A model generated the notes under the pieces. That model was not told the DNA's origin. It was given only the letters and a program-made list of their open reading frames with translations, and ran no database searches. Positions 56,401 to 64,000 of a stretch of DNA of 64,000 bases are shown here, piece after piece. The DNA is taken from positions 65,295,601 to 65,359,600 of the forward strand of contig NC_088102.1 in the NCBI RefSeq assembly GCF_036370855.1, written 5' to 3'. How positions within the stretch are numbered: position 1 is the first letter of the stretch; every line of letters starts with the position of its first letter. The translations under genes were made by a program, and so were the position numbers. Source of the stretch: Dromaius novaehollandiae. Taxonomy: Eukaryota > Chordata > Aves > Casuariiformes > Dromaiidae.

Positions 56401-59400
56401 CAGCTTCAGTCTCATCAGATGCGCTTAACTGTCCAGATTTTTGGCGATTCATTCCTTCTTTGGGCAAAATACACACTGAAGTCAGTGGAAATTTTAGCAA
56501 CAGAAGCAATTCCTGTGGGAATTTCTACACTAATAATGAAAAATACATCCCATCCATTTTAGAAAACTGGCTTTCATTAAATCATTTTTACTGGCCTGTC
56601 AGATATATGTAAGTAATTCATTTAATACAATGCATAAAATATTTAGCAACAGCATTAGCTTTTGAACCTACATTCTAAACATTCAGAGAGTTCTATCAAG
56701 AAGACAGGAACTTTCACTGAACTTTCCATGGATACTCAATTTGTGTAGTATTATTATTCATTCACAGCAACAAAGGAAAAAGTATCAAAGGGACCACATG
56801 AGGCATATATTGTTTTGTAGCAAAATCAATCCTTTTATTCTTCAGATTAAAATAATTTTCCTTACAATCGCTTCAGACTGGCTGAAGGCTGTAATTTCAA
56901 GAGACACAACATCCTGCCTCTCTTTGTGTAATCATTACATATTTAATATTAACAAACAATGCAGAAGAAAAAAAAACCAAACTCTATCCACCCCATCCAT
57001 TGATTTGCAGATTTGCATGGGATATCATGCATTATTCCCAGATACTTCCCTCCCGTTACCTACTCCAGCCTTACATGGCTCCAGCTTTGCAGGTAGGGCA
57101 AATAAATCCTGCCATGAGCATCAACGTGTTTTCCCACTGAAATTCCCATGTTCACAGTTGGCTTCAAGAAGCAAATAGGGGGAGCAAAAGGATGAGAATC
57201 CATAATCCACAGACAAATAGGTATGTTATACGAATTACCTGTTCAACACAAACCAAAAGCCATTAGTAAGCTCTGCATTAGAAAGAGACACTGTAAAAGA
57301 GGTGTGTAGGCATGCAATTCATACTTCATAATAACAAAGAAAATAAGCCAGACAAATCACTTTCTAGATTCACACTGAACAGCATTTATATTACTCCTGT
57401 TAGTCAATAAAAATAGACTGGGTTGGATCAAATTTAAGTGCTACTGATTAAATTCTGCTTAAGCACAGGGTTCATGCATCCTCTATTATAAGCAAAGAGT
57501 TTGCAAATACATGGTCTCAGATGAACTACATGAGTTTTTTAATAGCTAATTGACTTATCTAATAATAGCTTATTTCAGGGCCAATGTGTGCATGAAGAGA
57601 CCAGCTGATAGAGCAGAAATGGTTTCTGCCAAATCATGCAAAATCCTTAATGGCCACCTTTGAAGAAGCCACAGCTCAAAGACCAGCACAGGTAATGCTC
57701 CAAAAGTCCAAGAGGAAGCATATGCAGACTTGTATTCATTCACATTCTTCAGTATTTGACACAAATTTGTGTAGACTAGCCCTGAGCATACTACCCAAAA
57801 TGAAAAAAGGATGCCTGATCTCATGTACACATACTACTACAGCATAATCCAGCAATTTAAAGGCATCATTTTCATATGTTTGAATTCGCCATTCTACTTT
57901 CTTTACAAAACACTCAGGCGCAAGCTTACTCCCTTTGGTTGCTGGAAGTGAGAAGCAGCACCCTCACTTTTTCCCCAGCCCGGTCTCCCGTCTGGCTGCC
58001 ACAGCAGAGAAGTGGTCTCTCCTACTTCAGCCACATGTTTTTCTAAGATCCTCCGTGACCAGTCAGTGTGGCGTGCTGTTAGGAGGCAGTATCTGAAACA
58101 TTTTGGATTTGTAACTAGCAAGGAAATGACATTCAATTAATCCTACCGTATTTCACTGGAACAGTACCACTACAATTCAGGAGGTCTTTCTGGGACCCAT
58201 CTTTGAAGGCTGAAATAAAAAATGTGGTATTTTAAAAATCAGTTTGAATTTAATATAGCAACCTCACCCACAACAGCCAATACACATGGCATATTTTTCT
58301 TTTGGTATCAAATACAGTGCACCTGAAACACCCAAGTCCAGAAGGTTACTAACCCTTTTCTTCCCCCCTCCCTTGAAAAATGGTGAATTTCACTGAAATT
58401 CAAAATAAAGATGGGAACACAACTGAAAGATAATTGCATAATTCAGCCTCTATAATACACAAACTGAATTAATGGCAAGTCCAAAGAAGTAGTTTAAAAT
58501 AACCAAATCACTTCTTACTGTATGTGTTCATGGAGAATACGAAGTTTGGGTAGGTCTTGATAACATTCTTCAGTTCTTCTATGGTCAGGTCTCTGAATTT
58601 ATACTGGGAAGGGAAGGAAGAATTAGAAAAAACATTCCACTTCAAAAAGCAATTTCTTTCACTATAGGAGATAGGGAGGAGGAATCAAAAGAAGAGAGAA
58701 ACGCAAGAAGGGGCAGCTAACAATTACTTGTAGTATTATAAACAGTTTTGGCATGAAATTAATTCTCAGAGCTTGAACTGTCCTTGATAGCCAAGAAATT
58801 TCATACAGAATAATGCATCCCCTCCCACCCAAAAAACCCCACTCGCAGCTTGAAAAAAATACTGAAATTTGAAATGCGATCTGAATGTAATTATCAGCAA
58901 GAATAAATTACTGCTGGGTCTTTTAGGCCATCCCCAGCCAACCTGAACCTGAACTTCCACGAGCTTGGCAACCTCCCAGACCGGACAGTTGTGAAAAATA
59001 GTTTGCATTTCCCAGATTAGAGCACCTGCCTCACATTTTAGGAAGTCTGGAGTCATTCTGGAACCCTGGCCTAAGCAAACACAACTGCAGCGCTACGCTG
59101 GCTTAAAGAATGGCTCACGGCATGGGAATACCTATCCCAAAGTAGTAGTTAAAATCCACGACCTCTTCAGTAAGACTATTAACCAGAAATAGCAGCAAGT
59201 CTACAGCTGCTTTGTGAAATCAAAACCGTTTTCCCCAGCTAATTCCTTTCTTATTCAGAAGGCCAAATAAACGAGGCATTCCTGCTAAATATTTTCTTCT
59301 TTCCTAAAGACCAGAAAAGCTTTGTCGGGGAGCCAGACCCAGCCCTTATCCATTTTCACCTAAAATTAGTTGGCGTGCCTGACGTTCAAGCGTGCATACC

Positions 59401-60192
59401 TCAGCTTCACATGCGGAAACGTATTTTTACCTCAAAGGAATGCTAGGGGAATGTATCCATGTTTATAGAGCGTTGAGATACTAATGCAGGGATTACCACA
59501 GCAAACCCCCCAAGGAAATCAGTAACTCTATACTTGGAGTAAGGTTTTACTAGCAAGCAGCACACCACACATGCTACTGTGTCCTGCACTGTAAAATTAT
59601 ATGCTGCACACTTTTAAATTCAGCTCCATAAACTATGTAATTCCTATAGGTCCAACGGGGCAGAGCTCTTTTATAGCAGTAACAGTAGTTAAAGATCACA
59701 AAATTAAAGACCGCACAGCACTGCCCACATGAAAAGTGAGACGGCTGAGCTGCAAAACCACTTTAGTTCTGCCCTTTCCATGCTGTCACTAGATTATTCA
59801 TTTTTTAATCATAGCAGCTTTTGCCACGGGTGACCACTCACTGCAGCTCTTACACCACACAGCTGAGACACGCCCTTCACGTTAGCCACCCCACTCCCAC
59901 CCTCCAAAAAATATATATCTTTTATATCTATTCTTTATGTGTGTGTGTGTGTCTGTCTGTATATATTTGTCACAACTTTTTCCCCACCAGCTCTCAGAGC
60001 CCTCAGCGAAGCGCCCGCTCCCTCGCGGAGGCGCGCGCAGGGTGGTGGGGGGGGGGGGAAGAGGGGGGCGCGAACGCGCGCGCGGCGGCGACCGTTTAAC
60101 CGTCCCCCGGGCGCGGGGCCCGCGCGCCCCCCACCCCGCGGCGCGCGCACCTTGCCCAGCTGCTTCCTCAGCGCCTCCTCGCGCAGCTCCAT
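47463..60192 (-). CDS. UEVLD: UEV and lactate/malate dehydrogenase domain protein (478 aa, twelve coding exons)
   Basis: Coding exons in transcript order: 60192-60151, 58603-58519, 58209-58147, 57238-57075, 56069-55934, 54604-54483, 53828-53723, 51697-51527, 50535-50362, 49793-49709, 49102-48979 and 47627-47463. They sum to 1437 bases, 478 residues plus stop (human 471). Residues about 1-145 are a UEV domain close to that of TSG101, without an E2 cysteine. After a linker in exons 5-6 comes an LDH-like domain with a Rossmann VVGAGDLG loop. Key LDH residues are changed: GEQGED replaces the GEHGDS catalytic histidine motif, SHP replaces SNP, and the loop arginine is Tyr, so LDH catalysis is unlikely. 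NLDTER keeps the Asp/Arg pair. The exact role is not established; links to ubiquitin or ESCRT biology are inferred from the UEV domain. All introns are GT-AG. Confidence 0.95.
51885..51985 (+). repeat. Probable MIR-type SINE remnant in UEVLD intron 7
   Basis: The stretch TCCATTTCATGGTTGGCAAA, then AGAGAAGGGAGA, then AATTTGCCTAAGGTTACAGA has the order and wording of a MIR core in + orientation. Judged by eye only. Confidence 0.45.
53325..53360. repeat. TA/TATG microsatellite in UEVLD intron 7
   Basis: ACATATACATATATGTATAT followed by further GTATAT units and a T run; a simple repeat with partial self-complementarity. Confidence 0.75.
59935..59962. repeat. (TG)n microsatellite in UEVLD intron 1
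   Basis: About nine TG units followed by CTGTCTGTATATA. It lies about 190 bases downstream of the UEVLD exon 1 donor in transcript direction. Confidence 0.8.
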
Positions 60193-60260
60193 GATGGCGG
60201 CGGCGGGTCCTGCTGGGGCGGGCCGGGGCCGCCTCCGCCTCCCAAGCGCCCCTGCGCGGG
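59990..60260 (-). promoter_or_regulatory. UEVLD: UEVLD CpG-island promoter
   Basis: A short, very GC- and CpG-rich block spans exon 1, its start codon region and the first part of intron 1. A (G)n run lies at about 60048-60058. No TATA element is obvious, so dispersed initiation as in many CpG promoters is likely. Confidence 0.7.
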
Positions 60261-60263
60261 AGA

Positions 60264-60311
60264 GTAAATAATAATAGTAGTAGTAGTAATAATAATAATA
60301 ATAATAATAAC
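60264..60311 (-). repeat. (TAA)n / (TAG)n triplet repeat just upstream of the UEVLD start
   Basis: Triplet units TAA and TAG on + (TTA/CTA on -) run for about 16 copies, 70-120 bases before the UEVLD ATG in transcript direction. In the UEVLD frame they read as a tyrosine run, and the frame stays open from an ATG at 60369-60367 down to the assigned start. Confidence 0.85.
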
Positions 60312-60319
60312 ATAGCTCC

Positions 60320-63300
60320 ATACAGGCGCTTGTCTGCCCGTAGGTCAGCCTCCTGCGTGGAAGCTTCATTAAATCCTAGTTAAACAACAGTAAATCCTGA
60401 CAGGGTGATTTGACAAATATAAAAAGCTCCGGACAACATCGCATCAACATGATGCACTGGCATCCGGATCACAGGCCGGATCTAAAGGATGCTGAAACCT
60501 ATGGAAAACCCCTCACTGCTGCGCAGGAGCCTTCTTTGAGATTATAGGGAAGAGTATTTCACACCAGATATTCCTGGCGCACGTAACCGGGCTGGTGCAG
60601 TGTCCCAGCCGCTGTGCTCTGGGCAGCTGTTGGCCGCCTGCAAACGCAGCCAGGGATAGCAAATGCGTATCCTGCAGTACGTGCTGCTCTGTGCTGCACT
60701 GAAGCACAAGCAGATTTCTCGTGCGGTTAATTCGCCAGGAGCTATGACTCCCGGCTACTTTTCTCCTTCTCATTTCTTCAGTCACTAAGCTAACATAGAC
60801 TTTAAGTGAAATCTGGCTGTGCAGTAATAAAAAAAAGAATATCAGGTAGTAGACCAGATATAGATATTACAGGGATTTGGGCATTTCTTTCCTCTGTGTT
60901 CATAATATTACAACTGACCTGCAATTCTACCTGGAGTTACAAGCATGCCAATAAAAATCTGGAATGAACTCCTCCTATATTATTCTTGCTTTGTAAGCCT
61001 GTCATATCACACAGCACAGGTATCAGAAAATTGCCCTTCAGAAAGTGCACCATGCGAGTCTGATGGATGGCCAGTTTGGAGCTGGTGGAAAATACAGTGG
61101 GTCCAGCTAGATGAAGATAGACAAATGCCATTCCTATCCCCTAATCCACTAGAAAACTGCAAGATCAGAACAGACCAGAACAAATTGCATAGTAGCCCTT
61201 TCTGGCAAGGAGTAAGATCTCCTCAAGAAAGCTCATACAATTTTTCCTCCCTGGCTGACACAACACCTGAGACAGGCAGTAACCAAGAATAGAAGTTGTT
61301 GATATAATGGAACAAATAAGGTTTAGAACAGCTTTTATTCAATTTTTCCTTGTATCTGCTGCTTGCTGATGTCATTCAGTTTCTGTGCTTTTTGTCTGTG
61401 ATGTAACGAATGCCATCACAACCTCAGCGTCCAGCGCAGATGCAGAGCCTCAAAGGAAGACCACCGAGCTGGGTGGCTCCAGCCAGGTCCTTCATGAACA
61501 ACTCCTGCAGACCACAGCACGCATTACCCACCGCCTGCCCAGCAAGCCCTGCACATCTGCAGTAAGGGGGCTCTGCGAGGTGTCATACAATGGTCGTCGT
61601 GTTATGGATGATTTTCATCCTGGGAATAACACTGAAGGAGAAGTACTTGGAGGTGAGTTCAAAACAAATCTGACCCTCTGCAAAGATACCAGCGGTATCG
61701 TACAAAAGGCAGCTAGCAGAACTCCAGCTTTTAGATGTTAAGGTGTCTCTGCAACCGAACTGGTCTTTGGGACGCTTTCCTCTCTCGCACTTGAGAATCC
61801 CACATAGGTTGGTTTTCCAGCAACAGCATCTGGTATCGAGTGTTGTGAAAGCCTGGCCAGAGGCTGAAAGCAGAAGCCGGCATTTTGGAGGACAGCGTCC
61901 CATGGGGAGGGCAGGTTCAGCTGGCTGCCGCAGCAGCAGGACTGCACCAGAGCTCCCGGAGAGCGCTCTCAACAGGGCACAGCACCTCCAAGTCCCCTAG
62001 CCCTGCTCCGCGCCGTACGTGCCTGGTTGGCCGTGTCCTAGGTGCAGTGTCCCTAACGCTGCGGGCCGAGAGAAGTTCCTGCCCGCAAGGGGAGAGGGAG
62101 GAAGTCTGTGTAGAAAACTGACACCAGTATCACCCTGCGTGCTGACTTCTGTGGAGCAGGGAGCCTCCATGAAAAAAGGGGTTTTGGAGCAGGAAGAACA
62201 GAAATTAAAGCTTACTGGGACCCCACAGCCCGAGGTCTGGACACACAATGGCAACTACCTTTACCCCATCCTCCTACAGACTCTGTGGCTGCATAGTTTT
62301 CTGGAGGATGGAAACATGGTGAACCCTAAGATAAGCTGTCATAGAATCATCTGCATGAACATTGGTCTAACCTCTTTTAAAAGATGATTTGAAAATCATT
62401 TTGTTTCACAAAGACCCCAGCACAGACTAACATTTGAGAATAATTTATTTTAAATTTTTCATCTAAAATATTTTAATTTTTAATCTCTCCTTATTGCACA
62501 GTAAAAACAGCTAGGAAAATCTGTTAGATACGTACAGTTAGTAGGCTAGCCAGGCTGGAAACACTTTTAAAAATCTGTGTGTGCATACACAGTCAAAATA
62601 ATCATAGAAACCAAAATAGTAACAATATATCATTGGTGCTTATATATTATCTTCTCAAGAATAAAAGACACCATTTCTATGTAAGGGTTTTAGGTAATCC
62701 TTGACTTAGCCTGCACCAAAACTACAGATCCTTTAGATTCAGAATTTGGTCTGAGCTTTCCAACTCAAAATCTGCAATCGGTGTTGTTCACAAGGAATAA
62801 CTCCATATTAAATTAACAGATCCTAATGCCAACTCATCTCTAGGTAATGAAATCTCTTGCTAGCAAGCTGACATTCTGCCCAAAGTCTACCTTGCTCCCC
62901 CATGTATTACCCGCTACCAGCTCACTAGTAGTTCTCCCCGCATCCGACAGGTCGCCATTTCCACAAAGCACTTCTTGACATATGAAACAGAGGATTGAAA
63001 GTTTCTGAGAGGCAACTTAGGAAAACAGATTCTGCTTTTCCAGAAGATGGCAGAACCATATTATAAACCGAACCTGATCTGACATAAATCATTTCATTTA
63101 AATCAAGTTATACCAGTTTACACCAGATAAAGGAATGATCTCTACCATTTGTTGCTGAAATTTCCTTCTATATTTCAGATTCTTAAACTAGTTCAAGATT
63201 ACCTTGACTTCCCTAGCCCAGCTAGCAGTATGACTGTCATTTTTAAGATACTTGCTGCAGGTTATTTACTCTATGTTTGTTTACAGACTCACACCAATGA

Positions 63301-64000
63301 GCCCAAGAAGCATGACAGAAGCAGGAAGCACTCAGTGTAGTGCTGGAGCTGGACACGGCCAAATGGAGAGCTACTGATAGCTCCACGAACAAGAAGGGTG
63401 CTCTGTTAAAATGCAGCTCTGAAGTGAAACATGCTTTGCTGTACACCATGTGTGGGTGGTTTCAAGACAGAAAACATATCTATTTGTCTAGTAGTGTGCA
63501 CGTAAGCCTCCACCATGGTTCCATATACTGCTCCTGTGCTCGGCTTCATTAAATCACACTGCATAGTTTCAGTTTAAGGGTTTAGGCAACTTAAAATTGA
63601 ATTGATGCATGGCACTCCTTGACCCACAGAGTTTAGAGGATTCCGGGTTCCATCGCTACTGGAGGAATTCAATTTTTACCTGCTACAGAAAGGCTCATTT
63701 TTTCCAGTCATTTTGAGTGACTACTGGCCATAGTTCTGACTAACATCTCTTTGATATGGCATCAAGTCAAAGTATGTATGTGGCTTCTAGAGGTAAAAAA
63801 ATAAGGAATAGTTTTCAGGATCACATCTTCCATTATCAAACACCGCCTCTGCTCTAGAGCAGCTTAGTGTGTAGTTAGATACAAATAAGCTGGTGAAGGC
63901 AGCAGAACTGGGAATATCATGCTTTTCTGAATGTAGCTATAACATTTTGCACGTATCCCTGCTAAGCAGGCTATAGGAAACTCTCCAAGCTGGTGTTTAT
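60320..64000. other. Right-hand flank, no gene recognised
   Basis: ORFs of 60-122 codons occur between 60.5 and 62.4 kb, the most exon-like being 61385-61741, which contains a strong splice donor at 61652. None resembles a protein I know. The neighbour expected from vertebrate synteny, SPTY2D1, is not visible and probably lies further right. Confidence 0.5.

Overview
This window is vertebrate nuclear DNA, most probably from a bird (less likely another archosaur). It holds three intron-containing genes in conserved vertebrate order, LDHA, TSG101 and UEVLD. The LDHA protein is bird/reptile-like, no LDHC copy lies between LDHA and TSG101 as it does in mammals, and the left edge carries a class II (alpha/beta-like) endogenous retrovirus of the kind common in birds.

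Layout. 1 to about 3072: the 3' half of a + strand provirus. It has a broken pol (RNase H then integrase), an env ORF that stops just before its membrane anchor, a polypurine tract and the 3' LTR. 3.1-18.8 kb: intergenic DNA with no recognised gene, an orphan CpG-rich block near 6.0-7.3 kb and old repeat remnants. 18.9-26.6 kb: LDHA on +, with a CpG-island promoter, one non-coding exon and seven coding exons (332 aa). 27.4-45.3 kb: TSG101 on -, ten exons (391 aa), convergent with LDHA and about 0.8 kb from it. 45.5-60.2 kb: UEVLD on -, twelve coding exons (478 aa), head-to-tail with TSG101. 60.3-64 kb: no gene identified.

How the genes relate. LDHA is the glycolytic lactate dehydrogenase A subunit. 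TSG101 is the ubiquitin-binding ESCRT-I subunit. UEVLD joins a TSG101-like UEV domain to an LDH-like domain. Exon order and intron phases match exactly: UEVLD exons 1-5 to TSG101 exons 1-5, and UEVLD exons 6-12 to LDHA exons 2-8. The window therefore shows a chimeric gene beside relatives of both its halves.

Points most worth a second look: a 28-bp CpG-dense minisatellite with seven MYB-type cores and HSE-like palindromes in the LDHA promoter; a roughly 140-bp imperfect inverted repeat, arms about 0.9 kb apart, in TSG101 intron 1; an env reading frame ending just before its membrane anchor beside a decayed pol; a GC-AG intron in LDHA; and a triplet repeat giving an open poly-Tyr frame directly upstream of the UEVLD start. 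All exon borders were read by eye from splice signals, reading frame and family knowledge; no alignment was run.
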